From: an uncultured Woeseiaceae bacterium
GTDB taxonomy: Bacteria > Pseudomonadota > Gammaproteobacteria > Steroidobacterales > Woeseiaceae
Length of the DNA stretch: 64,000 nt
Reading direction: 5' to 3'
NCBI GenBank assembly: GCA_945788625.1
Contig: CALZMQ010000012.1
Span: 50,065 to 114,064 of the forward strand
The first letter of the stretch is position 1, and each line of letters opens with the position of its first letter. Below the pieces are notes generated by a model that was given only the letters and a program-made list of their open reading frames with translations, had not been told where the DNA came from and made no database searches. The position numbers and the translations under genes are program-made. Below, in pieces: positions 54,213 to 63,686 of this stretch.

Positions 54213-54533
54213 CTAGTAATCGTTGTCGGCAACGTGTACGACGAGCCCATCCAGATCGTCGGACAGCTCGATCTGGCAGGTCAGACGGCTGTTCGATTTT
54301 CGTTCGAAAGCGGCATCGAGCATGCTGTCTTCCATGTCATCCATTCCCGGCAACTTGTCGAGCCACGCCTCGTCGATATAGCTGTGGCAGGTCGCGCAGG
54401 CACAAGCGCCGCCGCATTCCGCCACGATGCCGTCGATGTCATTGTTAATTGCACCCTCCATCACGGAATAGCCCTTTTCCACTTCAACTTCGTGGCGGGT
54501 GCCGTCGGTGGTGATGTAGGTGACTTTTGGCAT
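54213..54533 (-). CDS. 2Fe-2S ferredoxin
   Basis: A 106-residue plant/adrenodoxin-type ferredoxin. CGGACACATCH supplies three iron ligands and RLTCQIELSDDLDGLVV the fourth. The YIDEAWLDKLPGMDDME region matches bacterial ferredoxins that serve monooxygenases or Fe-S assembly. No hydroxylase or reductase gene is adjacent. Confidence 0.92.
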   Translation of the reverse strand: MPKVTYITTDGTRHEVEVEKGYSVMEGAINNDIDGIVAECGGACACATCHSYIDEAWLDKLPGMDDMEDSMLDAAFERKSNSRLTCQIELSDDLDGLVVHVADNDY

Positions 54534-54569
54534 GGTTCGAATCCGGTATCAATGGGCGCGCAATTTTAA

Positions 54570-54597
54570 GGGCGTTGACCGTATCCGGTCAACGCCC
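54570..54597 (-). terminator. Perfect hairpin, possible terminator
   Basis: A 12-pair perfect stem (GGGCGTTGACCG / CGGTCAACGCCC) with loop TATC lies between the TPR gene end and the ferredoxin start. The T tract after it on the minus strand is weak (TTAAAATTG), so termination of the TPR-side operon is plausible but not certain. Confidence 0.55.
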
Positions 54598-54643
54598 CAG
54601 TATGGATGAGAAAATGCGTCGCGTTCTTTTGTGCGGAGTTAGC

Positions 54644-55996
54644 TCAAGCGCGGGCAGCCTTCGCTCTCTTGGCTTCCAGTTCCTGGCGTTTCTTGCGAGC
54701 GGCTTCTTCTGCCAGGCGAATCTGGCGGTTTCGCTCGATGTCCGCATCGATGACCCTGATCCACTGGTTGGCAGTGCGTTTGGATCGAGCCGTATTAGCT
54801 GCCTTGCGAAATGCCGCCTTGGCGTCCGAGTAGCGCTTCAGGTTATAGAGACACATGCCCAGCGAAATCTGCATGTTGTCCGGGTTTTTCAGACCGCCCT
54901 TTCGGACCGCGGCATTCCCCGCCTTGACGCACTCGGCGTAATTGCCGACGTTCAGGTACGCGTTGGCCAGCCGCTGATCGAGTTCTCCATGTGACGCCAA
55001 CTGGCTTGCTGCCTTGAGCGCCGGAATGGATTTCTCGTCTTCCATGGCCAGCATCCAGGCCTGCGACAACAAACGATAATTCTTCTCCGTTTTCTTCACG
55101 ATGCCCGCATTCATCTTCTCATCAAGAAGGACGGCTGCTTTGTAAGGCACCTCGGCCTGCAGGTAGAGCTGCGCCATAGTAATGAATTCGGCTTCTTTCT
55201 CGAGCATGCCCTGCGTGTGAGCGGCATCATAGGCGTAGATGAGCTTTTCGTCTTCCCCGAGTTCCGTATAGGCGCCGGCCAGCGACTTCCAGTAGCGTTT
55301 CTTCGGCCAGTTCACCAGCAGGATCTTCTGAATATCACGTACCTTGCGATAGTTCTCCTGCTGGAAATACGCGAAATTCAACAGGCCATACCAGTCTTCC
55401 TTCACAGGCTTACCACGTTCCTTGGCGACACGCATGGCGTTTTCGATCGGCTCGACCATGTCCTGGTAGCGTTCCAGGTGATACAGGTTTTGCGCTTTCA
55501 GGATAAACGGTTCCGGCGCCGGGTTGGTTTCCAGCACGAACCACTTGTCCAACGTCGCCAACGCTCTCGCGTACTGCTCCTCCATCGTCAGCAACTGTGC
55601 CAGGGTAAACGTCGTCTGCTTGGCCATTTGCGGCTCGAGCGACGGGATTGCGATCATCTGGGTGTAGATACGGATCGCGTTACCGATATCGTCCATGTTG
55701 TAGTAGACGAATCCGAGGTAGTTGAGGACGTTTGCCTGCTCGTACTCGGTGAGCTTGTCCGGGTTGTAGAGGTTCTTGAGCGACTTGAGCGCGCCGTTGT
55801 AGTCTTTGGCGTCGACCATTTCCTGCGCTTTCTGGATGCGTTCGTAAACCTCTTTACTGACCGCCTGGGCCTGCTTGGTTTTCGTCTTTTTCCGATCCTC
55901 TTCCGTCGCTTTTTGAGCTCCGGCACTGCCGAACGCCAGAACGCCGACGATCACAGCCAGGCACAATTTCAGAGAAATTCCACGATTAGTATTCAT
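54644..55996 (-). CDS. Tetratricopeptide repeat protein of the TonB cluster
   Basis: The 450-residue protein has a signal peptide (LCLAVIVGVLAFGSAGA), charged linkers and a series of TPR-like helical pairs (NVLNYLGFVYYNMDDIGNAIRIY, LGMCLYNLKRYSDAKAAFRKA), ending in a basic charged helix. ATG 55996 has AAGGAAA upstream. It follows tonB in the same operon, where a TPR protein is a usual partner of TtpC-type TonB systems; it may hold the complex together in the periplasm. Confidence 0.8.
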   Translation of the reverse strand: MNTNRGISLKLCLAVIVGVLAFGSAGAQKATEEDRKKTKTKQAQAVSKEVYERIQKAQEMVDAKDYNGALKSLKNLYNPDKLTEYEQANVLNYLGFVYYNMDDIGNAIRIYTQMIAIPSLEPQMAKQTTFTLAQLLTMEEQYARALATLDKWFVLETNPAPEPFILKAQNLYHLERYQDMVEPIENAMRVAKERGKPVKEDWYGLLNFAYFQQENYRKVRDIQKILLVNWPKKRYWKSLAGAYTELGEDEKLIYAYDAAHTQGMLEKEAEFITMAQLYLQAEVPYKAAVLLDEKMNAGIVKKTEKNYRLLSQAWMLAMEDEKSIPALKAASQLASHGELDQRLANAYLNVGNYAECVKAGNAAVRKGGLKNPDNMQISLGMCLYNLKRYSDAKAAFRKAANTARSKRTANQWIRVIDADIERNRQIRLAEEAARKKRQELEAKRAKAARA

Positions 55997-56048
55997 GTCG
56001 AAAGATTTCCTTTGGGATGGGTTTTCCCGCCATCGTGTGCAACAGGCA

Positions 56049-56654
56049 TCATTCCTCGAGTTGGAACGAAATCCGTGTCTTGACGCCCGGTACATCAACC
56101 GGCACTCCGTCGACGACCCTCGGTTTGTACTTGAACTTCAATACTGCGCGAATTGCGGCCCGCTCAAACAAACTACTCGACGATTGCAGGATAATCGGGT
56201 CTTTGACCGTGCCCGCCGTCGTCACCGTGAACGATAAATCGACGAAGCCCTCGAGGCCGCGTGACAGCGCTCTCGCCGGATAGACCGGAGCGACCCGCAC
56301 AATCGGCAGGTAATCGCCTTCAGCGATGTTCATACCGCCCGGCCCGCCGATGCTCGTGTCAGCCATTACCGTTGGCGGCGCAACGCTGATCGTCGGGGAA
56401 TCGGGATCGATATTGTCCATTTCCTGGGGTGGAGTCTCCGGCGGCGTCTCTGGCGGTTTAGGCGGTTTTTCCGGTGTCAGGTCCTGAGTGTTGAGGTTCT
56501 CGTTACGTTTGACTCGCACGAACTCGAGTTTTGCACGGTCGCGAGGCTTGGTCAGCGCCGCTTTACCGCTTGCGATGAGCTGTTGCATGATGAACAGCAG
56601 GCTCAGCGTAACGATCGTGCCAATTACGATCGAAAATGCATAACGACCTATCAT
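56049..56654 (-). CDS. tonB: Energy transducer TonB
   Basis: A 201-residue TonB2-type protein with an N-terminal membrane helix (AFSIVIGTIVTLSLLFIM), a short Pro-rich linker (TPEKPPKPPETPPETPPQ) and the C-terminal domain (PVYPARALSRGLEGFVDLSFTV, ending VKTRISFQLEE). It couples the ExbB/ExbD proton motor to outer-membrane receptors. The start follows a GAGGAGAAA sequence. Confidence 0.92.
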   Translation of the reverse strand: MIGRYAFSIVIGTIVTLSLLFIMQQLIASGKAALTKPRDRAKLEFVRVKRNENLNTQDLTPEKPPKPPETPPETPPQEMDNIDPDSPTISVAPPTVMADTSIGGPGGMNIAEGDYLPIVRVAPVYPARALSRGLEGFVDLSFTVTTAGTVKDPIILQSSSSLFERAAIRAVLKFKYKPRVVDGVPVDVPGVKTRISFQLEE

Positions 56655-56657
56655 GGT

Positions 56658-56732
56658 CTATTTCTCCTCAGCGGACGCTGCCGCTTCGTCTGGCGCCGGG
56701 CGTACCTTGATCAGACTAACGCCCGGTGCCAT
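56658..56732 (-). CDS. Possible 24-residue small protein
   Basis: A short open frame fills most of the gap between exbD2 and tonB. It starts MAPGVSLIKVRPAPDE and ends AAASAEEK, with AGGAACC just before its ATG. Its last codons provide the GAGGAG that serves tonB. It could be a translated leader that couples tonB to exbD2, or chance. Confidence 0.3.
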   Translation of the reverse strand: MAPGVSLIKVRPAPDEAAASAEEK

Positions 56733-56737
56733 GGTTC

Positions 56738-57148
56738 CTAGTCATTGTCCGATGCAATGGCAACGTTCGTAACGCCGGCGGCCTTCGCCGCTTCCATTAC
56801 GACGACCAGCATCTCATTGGTCGAGTCCTCGTCGGCCTGAATGACGATAGACCCCTTGGGGTTTTCCGCATGCAGACGCTCGATAATTGCCCGCACCGCC
56901 CGGGGGTCCCTCTCCTGGCGGTCGATCCAGATTTCGTCGCTTGCACTGATGGCTATCAGGATGGCGGCGTCTTCCTGGGAATCCGCCGTAATGGTATCCG
57001 GGCGTTCTACCTGGATGCCGGCTTCCTTGATGAACGTCGCGGTGACGATGAAAAAGATGAGCATGATGAATACGACATCCAGCATCGGAGTCAGGTTGAT
57101 CTCATTCTCTTCCTCTTCCGCGCCCATCGAACCGTGTTTTTTACGCAT
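56738..57148 (-). CDS. exbD: ExbD biopolymer transport protein (second copy)
   Basis: A 136-residue ExbD/TolR-like protein with one transmembrane helix and the proton-path Asp (INLTPMLDVVFIMLIFFIVTA). A periplasmic domain follows (ASDEIWIDRQ, VVIQADEDST). It is closely related to the copy immediately upstream in the operon, so the two are a tandem duplication that has diverged in the periplasmic part. Confidence 0.93.
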   Translation of the reverse strand: MRKKHGSMGAEEEENEINLTPMLDVVFIMLIFFIVTATFIKEAGIQVERPDTITADSQEDAAILIAISASDEIWIDRQERDPRAVRAIIERLHAENPKGSIVIQADEDSTNEMLVVVMEAAKAAGVTNVAIASDND

Positions 57149-57187
57149 TGAATTGTCCTGTTGAGCTCCCGCCCTTCATTGGTTCCG

Positions 57188-57598
57188 TCATCGTTGATCC
57201 GCAATCGAGATGTTATACACGCCGGCCGTCCGCGAGGAGTCCATGACCCACACGAGCACCTTGTTGGTCGATTTCTTGTTGGCCTGGATGACAACCGACC
57301 CCTCGGGGTTCTCCGCGTGCAGGCGCTCGATATTGGCGCGCAGGGCACGCGGGTCGATAAGGCGCCGGTCGATCCAGATCTCGTCATTGGCATTGATCAC
57401 GACGAGAATATTGGCGTCTTCCGGCTTGCTCTCCGTGACCGGTGCGTCAGGCCGGTTGACATCTATTCCCGCTTCCTTGATGAACGATGCGGTGACAATG
57501 AAGAAAATGAGCATGATGAACACGACGTCAAGCATCGGCGTCAGGTTGATCTCATTCTCTTCCTCATCGGCATGGATGTCATCGAGATGTTTACGCAT
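57188..57598 (-). CDS. exbD: ExbD biopolymer transport protein (first copy)
   Basis: A 136-residue ExbD with the same N-terminal half as its neighbour (EEENEINLTPMLDVVFIMLI) but a different C-terminal half (NANDEIWIDRRLID, SVVIQANKKSTNKVLVWV). The charged DADA-like pattern of both suggests they form heteromeric complexes or serve different receptors. Confidence 0.93.
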   Translation of the reverse strand: MRKHLDDIHADEEENEINLTPMLDVVFIMLIFFIVTASFIKEAGIDVNRPDAPVTESKPEDANILVVINANDEIWIDRRLIDPRALRANIERLHAENPEGSVVIQANKKSTNKVLVWVMDSSRTAGVYNISIADQR

Positions 57599-57610
57599 GG
57601 CAAGAGTCCT

Positions 57611-58159
57611 CTAGTGGTCCATCGTGAGCGAATCCTCGAGGAATTCGACTTCACGTGCCGCACGGCGGCTCAGAATAGTGACAAGCAGGACGCCCGAAAG
57701 CGCGCCTACCATTCCCGCCATTGTCGGTACCGTGGCCTGGGATACACCTGCAGCCATAGCACGTACGTTTCCGGAACCGGAAACGGCCATGACCTGGAAT
57801 ACGCTGATCATGCCCGTTACCGTGCCCAGCAGGCCGAGCAAGGGGCACAACGCGACCAGGGTCTGGATCAGGTTGATGCCCTTGTTCGTGGATTCGCTGA
57901 AGCGCGAGATCATCAACTCCCGAATCTGCAGAGCGTTCCAGGACCTGCGTTCAGGCCGCGATTCCCATTGGTCATGAATGTCTCGCGACATCCGGTTCAT
58001 CGAGGTGCGGAAATACAGAATCCGCTCCACGATGACCACCCACATCAGGAAGATGGTCACCGCGATGACCCGGAGAACCGGGCCACCCAGATTCATGAAG
58101 TCCCGAATAGCCTCGAAACTGTCAGCAATCCAGAGCATGACGCCTCCTTTCGGCCTCAA
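57611..58159 (-). CDS. exbB: ExbB/MotA/TolQ-family proton channel (short)
   Basis: A 182-residue protein with the channel helices LRVIAVTIFLMWVVIVERIL, IQTLVALCPLLGLLGTVTGMI and TVPTMAGMVGALSGVLLVTIL, typical of ExbB in TonB2-type systems. It overlaps the ttpC stop by four bases and precedes the two exbD genes. Confidence 0.92.
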   Translation of the reverse strand: MRPKGGVMLWIADSFEAIRDFMNLGGPVLRVIAVTIFLMWVVIVERILYFRTSMNRMSRDIHDQWESRPERRSWNALQIRELMISRFSESTNKGINLIQTLVALCPLLGLLGTVTGMISVFQVMAVSGSGNVRAMAAGVSQATVPTMAGMVGALSGVLLVTILSRRAAREVEFLEDSLTMDH

Positions 58160-59523
58160 CCATTCCGTTCGGAGTGTTGAGCAACGAGGCCCGCACTCTG
58201 CGACTGGAGAATGTTGACGATCTTGCGGCTCTGGCCACTAACAACCGTGTGCAGCAATACCATCGGAATAGCAACACACAGACCGAGTACCGTGGTCATC
58301 AACGCCTGCGAGATACCACCGGCCATCATCTTCGGATCGCCAGCGCCGTAGAGCGTGATCACCTGGAAGGTCTTGATCATGCCGGTAACCGTACCCAGCA
58401 GTCCCATGAGCGGAGCGACCGCGGCTACGACCTTGATGAAGAGAAGTCCCTTCGTGAGCGACGGCATCTCCTTCAAGGCCGCCTCACTGAGTTTCAACTC
58501 CATCGTCTCGGTATCGGCGCCCTGGTTGCTTTCGTACGCTGCCAGTACCCGGCCCAGGGGATTGTCGGTGCTGGCCGACTCGCGCTTGAGCTGCGCCGAT
58601 ACTTTGCGGCTGTCGGTCGACAGCGCGACCCAGCGAATGAACGCGATAATCAGTCCGACGATACCCAGGGCGATAATGCAGTATCCCACTATGCCGCCCT
58701 GCTCGATGCGATCCTTGATGGTCGGAGATTCGACCAGCAGCCCGAGAATTCCGCCTCGGGTGACGTCGACTCCAAACTCGATCGAAGTACCGGCGTCGGC
58801 ACTCATCATGTCGCCGGTGGTGCCCGTGTAACGACCGTCCGGCTGGCGGCCCAGTTCGGTGATCGATCCCTCACTCGGGTTGTATTCGAGGTAGCCGGCC
58901 TCGGAGACCAGGTTGAACGCGCCAACCCGTATGACCTCGGTCTCTCCCTGTTGCCCGTCAGCCTTCGTCACGACGTGATTGAAGCGAACGACCCTGCCGG
59001 ACTCGTAGACTTCCTGCTGCAACATGGCCCAAAGCCGCTCGATGTCTTCGATCGATGCCAGGCTACTGGCACCCGCCATCTTGCTGCCGAGTTCGACGAG
59101 GAAATCTCCGCGATCCGGGTACTGGATATTCGTCAGCGATGCATTGAAGCGGCCCTGCGTGTCGCCGGAAACTGTCTGCAATACGCCGAACAGCTCTTTG
59201 AGGGCGCCAAGACGCTCATCCAGCGCCTGGCGGGCGGTGATGATGCGTTGCTGGTTCTCTTCGAATTGCTGCTCGAGATTCGCGCTGGTGTTTTCCTGGC
59301 GCGTGCGCTCGGCGCGTGCCTGGTTGAGCAACGACTGCTGCTGATTGCGATTTTGGGCGAATGCAGCTTCGCGGCGCCGCGCTTCCTGTGAGTCGCGCGC
59401 CTGCCCTTGCTCGATGAGGCGCAGAAGTTCCGCCATGCTGCGAGCGTCTTCTTCCTGCGCGTTGGCCGTAACAAACCCGAAACTCAGCAGTCCGGCCGCA
59501 ATAATGAGTGTAATACGTTTCAT
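58156..59523 (-). CDS. ttpC: TtpC-like ExbB-family protein with large periplasmic domain
   Basis: The 455-residue protein has a signal peptide, a long coiled-coil/periplasmic region (residues about 25-270), then the TolQ/ExbB channel core GYCIIALGIVGLIIAFIRW, VVAAVAPLMGLLGTVTGMI and MTTVLGLCVAIPMVLL. This is the layout of TtpC in Vibrio TonB2/TonB3 systems. It begins immediately after the DUF3450 stop. Confidence 0.88.
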   Translation of the reverse strand: MKRITLIIAAGLLSFGFVTANAQEEDARSMAELLRLIEQGQARDSQEARRREAAFAQNRNQQQSLLNQARAERTRQENTSANLEQQFEENQQRIITARQALDERLGALKELFGVLQTVSGDTQGRFNASLTNIQYPDRGDFLVELGSKMAGASSLASIEDIERLWAMLQQEVYESGRVVRFNHVVTKADGQQGETEVIRVGAFNLVSEAGYLEYNPSEGSITELGRQPDGRYTGTTGDMMSADAGTSIEFGVDVTRGGILGLLVESPTIKDRIEQGGIVGYCIIALGIVGLIIAFIRWVALSTDSRKVSAQLKRESASTDNPLGRVLAAYESNQGADTETMELKLSEAALKEMPSLTKGLLFIKVVAAVAPLMGLLGTVTGMIKTFQVITLYGAGDPKMMAGGISQALMTTVLGLCVAIPMVLLHTVVSGQSRKIVNILQSQSAGLVAQHSERNG

Positions 59524-60303
59524 TTATGAAGCCTCCGCGGCTGGAACCGGAACAATGATGAGTTCGGGAGCAATCAACTGTCTCGCCATGCGCAAGCCCT
59601 TGCGGACTTCGTTGCGCGCGCCGTCGTCACGGACCCAGTCACGCTTCTCGTTGTCCCAACGACCCGTGATCCTGGTGTCGTCGGACTGGTAATAGAGTCC
59701 GATACGACCAATACGCAACATGTTGAATGCGCGCGTCTCGCCGTCAATGGTCAGGGACTGCTCATAGAACTCGGTCGTCGTGCCAAAGTCGTTCTCGATC
59801 TGGAATGCCTCCATCACCTTGCGGAATTTCTCCGCGACACTGACGTCCGAGCGTTCCATGATGGTTTCGAGATCGCTGATGCGCTTGTTGCGCTCATCCA
59901 TCAGGAACGGGATGTCGAGCTTGACGGACTGCTTCAGCCCGTCGATCATGCGTTCCATGAGAGGGAAAATCTGACGATTGATGACATCGACCTGGTCCAT
60001 CGACAATGCGATGTCTTCCAGTACCGCTGATTGACCTTCAACCTGGGCTCTCATCAGGCGGTTATAGACTTTGAGTCCGTCGATTTCCTTGTTGATTGCC
60101 CGGTACTGGTCTTCGAGAGAACGCGTTCCTTCAACGATACTGTTGATACGCTCTTGCGATTGTTGAGCCAGATTCAACCGACGTTGATCAGCCTGCAATA
60201 CCTGATCGACGGTCTGGGCGAAAACGCTGCCGGAAATCGCAATAACCGATGTTGCAAAGAATGCAAGGCTAATGCGCCGACTGCTGCTTATGCACCGTTT
60301 CAT
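59524..60303 (-). CDS. DUF3450 periplasmic coiled-coil protein
   Basis: A 259-residue exported protein with a signal peptide (LAFFATSVIAISGSVFA) and long helices (VLQADQRRLNLAQQSQERI, SLEDQYRAINKEIDG). It fits DUF3450, the usual first gene of the ttpC-exbB-exbD-tonB cluster. It likely binds the periplasmic part of TtpC, but its exact function is not known. Confidence 0.85.
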   Translation of the reverse strand: MKRCISSSRRISLAFFATSVIAISGSVFAQTVDQVLQADQRRLNLAQQSQERINSIVEGTRSLEDQYRAINKEIDGLKVYNRLMRAQVEGQSAVLEDIALSMDQVDVINRQIFPLMERMIDGLKQSVKLDIPFLMDERNKRISDLETIMERSDVSVAEKFRKVMEAFQIENDFGTTTEFYEQSLTIDGETRAFNMLRIGRIGLYYQSDDTRITGRWDNEKRDWVRDDGARNEVRKGLRMARQLIAPELIIVPVPAAEAS

Positions 60304-60868
60304 GAACGCTCCTTAAAGGTCGTATGTTGTTGATGACTGTTACGGAGAGGGATGCAACGTATCCGTTGAATACATGCACAACTGAAAACTGGCGACGCGG
60401 CTTGTGTCACCAATTGCGCACGCGACCCTCTCCACTTACGCCGCGCGGCGATAATTTTTTTTGGAACCAGAGCTTCTCTCTCTAATCTATTGGCTATCCT
60501 GAAATTGATCCAGGCTTCCCCGCCAATTGTTCCTTTAATTCTGTAATGACCCCCGATTACGGCGACAAGAATACCACATGCTTCATATATCGCCAGCCTG
60601 CATGCCGCATGAGGTTCGCGACGCCGACATTACGTCGCATAAATCTGAAATCAGTGGCTCGTCATTGGCCGGCCGCTGTCACTCAACCGAAAACGCCAAT
60701 ACGTATTCGTAAACGACGGACACGACTCCTTCATCAAGTGCGACACCAGTTATTTGCAGGCGCATATCATGCAGAGCACGACCACAGTTAATTCTCGCCT
60801 TTTTAAAGCCTTAGCATCACTTATTAATTGAGATTCTTTAGTATCACTCGCAACCGGTTAAGCGACGG
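60304..60868. other. Large intergenic region before the ilv promoter
   Basis: About 565 bases separate the divergent tonB operon and ilv operon. It is AT-rich around 60450-60550 with a T8 tract (60453-60460 region). I found no gene, tRNA or clear Fur box. An 81-codon frame at 60546-60791 has an unusual composition and is probably chance. Confidence 0.4.
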
Positions 60869-60897
60869 TTGACATCATTCCGGCGTTACAACATTAT
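60869..60897 (+). promoter_or_regulatory. Promoter of the ilv-leu operon
   Basis: TTGACA (60869-60874), a 17-base spacer and CATTAT (60892-60897) form a good sigma-70 promoter. A start site about seven bases later (around 60904) would fall directly ahead of the leader-peptide ATG at 60906. Confidence 0.6.
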
Positions 60898-60905
60898 TCG
60901 GCGCT

Positions 60906-60992
60906 ATGACGGATTCGCGTACCACAAACCGGCTGACCCGCCTGTTGGTTTATCGACTTGCCGTGCTTCTTCTCGGGAGGCACAGCGGGTAA
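60906..60992 (+). CDS. ilv leader peptide
   Basis: A 28-codon open frame with seven Leu and two Val codons, among them the clusters CTG-TTG-GTT and GTG-CTT-CTT-CTC near its end (LLVY, then VLLLG). It precedes a terminator and ilvC, which is the classic arrangement of an amino-acid attenuator. Ribosome stalling at these codons when leucine or valine tRNA is uncharged would prevent terminator formation. There is no Shine-Dalgarno, and the predicted transcription start is only one or two bases upstream, so it may be translated as a leaderless message. Confidence 0.75.
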   Translation: MTDSRTTNRLTRLLVYRLAVLLLGRHSG

Positions 60993-60997
60993 CGCGT

Positions 60998-61053
60998 ATC
61001 CGGAACACGGACACCGTAAACCCCGCATCCGGCTGGATAGTGGGGTTTTTTTT
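60998..61053 (+). promoter_or_regulatory. Attenuator: terminator with possible antiterminator
   Basis: A stem of ten pairs with one bulge (CCCCGCATCC at 61021-61030, GGATAGTGGGG at 61035-61045) is followed by eight T residues (61046-61053). Upstream TATCC (60998-61002) can pair with GGATA (61035-61039), disrupting the terminator. This alternative pairing fits an antiterminator. It lies 30 bases before ilvC. Confidence 0.8.
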
Positions 61054-61083
61054 ATGAGAATTGCATCAGGCCAAGGAACCAAC

Positions 61084-62070
61084 ATGCAAATGTATTCGGA
61101 AGCAGACGTAGATATCACCTGCCTGGCTGAACGCCAGATCACCATTCTGGGCTACGGCAGCCAGGGCCGCGCACATGCGCTGAACCTGAAGGACAGCGGT
61201 TTCAACGTCGTCGTCGGGCTCAGGGCAAGCGGCGCGAGCTGGGACAAGGCGAAAGCCGACGGCCTGAACGTCATGGAACCAAATGCCGCTGTCAAAGACG
61301 CGACCATAGTCATGTTTCTGACGCCTGACATGGTGCAGAAGGCGCTCTACCAGTCGGTCGTCGACGATATCCCGCAAGGAGCCACGTTGATGTTTGCGCA
61401 TGGCTTCGCCATTCATTACAAGCAAGTCGAACCGCGCAGCGACCTGAATGTCGCCCTGATCGCCCCGAAAGGTCCTGGCGGGTTGGTGCGGCGCCAGTAT
61501 GAAGACGGCCATGGCGTGCCCTGCCTCGTCGCCGTCAATCAGGATGCCAGCGGCGACGCACTGAAAATCGCCCTCGCCTATGCGGCGGGAATCGGCGGGG
61601 CCCGGGCCGGCGTGATCGAGACCACCTTCGCCGAGGAAACCGAGACCGACCTTTTCGGCGAGCAGGCGGTCCTGTGCGGGGGTGCGACCGAATTGATCGT
61701 CGCGGGTTTCGAAACTCTCGTCGAAGCCGGCTACCAGCCGGAAGTCGCCTATTACGAGGTCATGCACGAACTGAAACTCATTGTCGACCTGCTGCACGAA
61801 GGTGGCCTGAAGAAAATGCACAAGTTCATCAGCGATACGGCGGCCTGGGGCGACATGATCAGCGGTCCGCGTGTGGTCGATGCCGCCTCGCGCGCGGCGA
61901 TGAAAGACGTACTCAACGACATTCAGGACGGTACGTTCGCTCGCAACTGGATTGCAGAGAACGAGAACGGCATGCCGGAATTCAAGCGCATGATGCAGAC
62001 AGACCTCGATCACCCGATCGAGAAAGTCGGCCAGGACTTGCGTGGCCGCATGGACTGGCTGGAAGAATGA
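61084..62070 (+). CDS. ilvC: Ketol-acid reductoisomerase
   Basis: The class I enzyme (328 residues) converts acetolactate or acetohydroxybutyrate to dihydroxy acids for Val, Ile and Leu synthesis. The NADPH site is [19 protein letters not shown], then [11 protein letters not shown] and [21 protein letters not shown]. The metal ligands are in [18 protein letters not shown], and [19 protein letters not shown] follows. AAGGAA about five bases upstream supports ATG 61084 over ATG 61054 and 60958. It is the first structural gene after the attenuator. Confidence 0.96.
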   Translation: MQMYSEADVDITCLAERQITILGYGSQGRAHALNLKDSGFNVVVGLRASGASWDKAKADGLNVMEPNAAVKDATIVMFLTPDMVQKALYQSVVDDIPQGATLMFAHGFAIHYKQVEPRSDLNVALIAPKGPGGLVRRQYEDGHGVPCLVAVNQDASGDALKIALAYAAGIGGARAGVIETTFAEETETDLFGEQAVLCGGATELIVAGFETLVEAGYQPEVAYYEVMHELKLIVDLLHEGGLKKMHKFISDTAAWGDMISGPRVVDAASRAAMKDVLNDIQDGTFARNWIAENENGMPEFKRMMQTDLDHPIEKVGQDLRGRMDWLEE

Positions 62071-62117
62071 GCAGCGATCGGTTTTAGCGCACGAGAAATT
62101 AGCGGAGGACATTTCCG

Positions 62118-63683
62118 ATGTCAGGCAATCAGATACGAATTTTCGACACGACGCTGCGGGATGGAGAGCAGGCACCGGGCTGCAGCATGACGATCACAGA
62201 GAAGCTGCGTGTTGCCAAGGCGCTGGCTGAACTCAAGGTCGACGTCATCGAAGCCGGTTTTCCGGCAGCCTCCCCCGGCGATTTCGATTCCGTCAAAGCC
62301 ATCGCCGACCAGAATCACGGACCGGTGATCTGCGGGCTCGCGCGCTGCAACCCGGGCGACATCGAAAAAGTGTACGAAGCCGTCAAGAGCGCCGACCGGC
62401 ATCGTATCCACGTATTCGTCGCCACCAGCGCGATTCACAGAGAGCACAAGCTCAAGATGGCGAAAGAAGAGATCATCAAGAGTGCCGTCGGCGCAATTAA
62501 GATGGCCCGGGAACTGGTCGATGACGTCGAGTTTTCCCCAGAAGATGCCTCTCGTACCGAGTTGTCGTATCTCGCCGAAGTCGTATCTGCGGCGATAGAG
62601 GCCGGCGCGACCACCGTCAATATTCCGGATACGGTCGGCTACACCGTTCCCGCCGAGTTCGACCGGCTGTTTCGATACCTCAAGGAGCACGTAGCACGCA
62701 TCGACGACATCGTCCTAAGCGTGCACTGCCACAATGACCTCGGCATGGCAGTGGCAAACAGCCTTGCCGCCGTGATCGCTGGTGCCCGCCAGATCGAATG
62801 CACGATCAACGGCATTGGCGAGCGTGCCGGCAACTGCAGCCTCGAAGAAGCAGTAATGGCCATCAAGACTCGCGCCGAGTTCTTCGACGTCGAGACGGGT
62901 ATTGAAACGAACAGGCTGTATCCGACCTCGCGCCTTGTGTCGAGCATTACGGGCATGCACACGCCTCGCAACAAGGCCATCGTTGGCGAAAATGCATTCG
63001 CACACGAAGCTGGAATTCACCAGCACGGCATGCTGCAACACGCATCGACTTACGAGATCATGCGGCCCGAGGATGTCGGACTGAGCCGCTCAAACCTCGT
63101 CCTGGGCAAGCACAGCGGTCGGCATGCCTTCCGCGGCCGAATTGCCGACTTAGGGTTCGAACTCGACGAATTCGAAATGAATCGGGCCTTCCAGGAATTC
63201 AAGAAACTCGCAGATCTAAAGAAAGATATTTACGACGGTGATCTTGAAGCCATCATCATGAGCGCGGACAACGCCTCATCCGGACCGTGGACTTTGAAAG
63301 CCCTCGAAGTGCAGACGCACACCGATCAACCCGCAACGGCCGCAGTTACGCTCATCAGCGAGGACAGCAAGGAAGTGGTCGAGAGTGCCCACGGCGACGG
63401 CCCCGTTGCCGCCGCATTCCTGGCGTTAGAGAAAGCCACTGGAGTCGAACTGGTACTGCGCAACTTCGAGTTGCACAGCGCGTCCATCGGAGAAGATGCG
63501 CAGGGCGAAGTGACCGTCAATGTCGAGCACGAAGGTGAAAGCTATCGTGGCCGCGGCACCAGCGTCGATATCGTCGAAGCCGGCTGCCGTGCGTGCCTCG
63601 AAGTGATGAACCGCATCCTCAGGCGCAAGAAGTACGGACGCTCGGGGCCGGGTAAGCCGACACCCGAACAAGCGACCATATAG
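62118..63683 (+). CDS. leuA: 2-isopropylmalate synthase
   Basis: A 521-residue enzyme that condenses acetyl-CoA with 2-oxoisovalerate. The N-terminal TIM barrel has [35 protein letters not shown] and [16 protein letters not shown], and the C-terminal third forms the leucine-binding regulatory domain. It starts 47 bases after ilvC in the same operon. Confidence 0.96.
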   Translation: MSGNQIRIFDTTLRDGEQAPGCSMTITEKLRVAKALAELKVDVIEAGFPAASPGDFDSVKAIADQNHGPVICGLARCNPGDIEKVYEAVKSADRHRIHVFVATSAIHREHKLKMAKEEIIKSAVGAIKMARELVDDVEFSPEDASRTELSYLAEVVSAAIEAGATTVNIPDTVGYTVPAEFDRLFRYLKEHVARIDDIVLSVHCHNDLGMAVANSLAAVIAGARQIECTINGIGERAGNCSLEEAVMAIKTRAEFFDVETGIETNRLYPTSRLVSSITGMHTPRNKAIVGENAFAHEAGIHQHGMLQHASTYEIMRPEDVGLSRSNLVLGKHSGRHAFRGRIADLGFELDEFEMNRAFQEFKKLADLKKDIYDGDLEAIIMSADNASSGPWTLKALEVQTHTDQPATAAVTLISEDSKEVVESAHGDGPVAAAFLALEKATGVELVLRNFELHSASIGEDAQGEVTVNVEHEGESYRGRGTSVDIVEAGCRACLEVMNRILRRKKYGRSGPGKPTPEQATI

Positions 63684-63686
63684 CCG

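Noticed and set aside
54535..54545. GGTTCGAATCC, resembling the T-arm of a tRNA
   Set aside because: No acceptor, D or anticodon stem fits around it, and it lies across the start of the ferredoxin gene.
60546..60791. 81-codon open frame between the tonB and ilv operons
   Set aside because: Composition is unlike neighbouring genes and there is no recognisable motif or ribosome-binding site.
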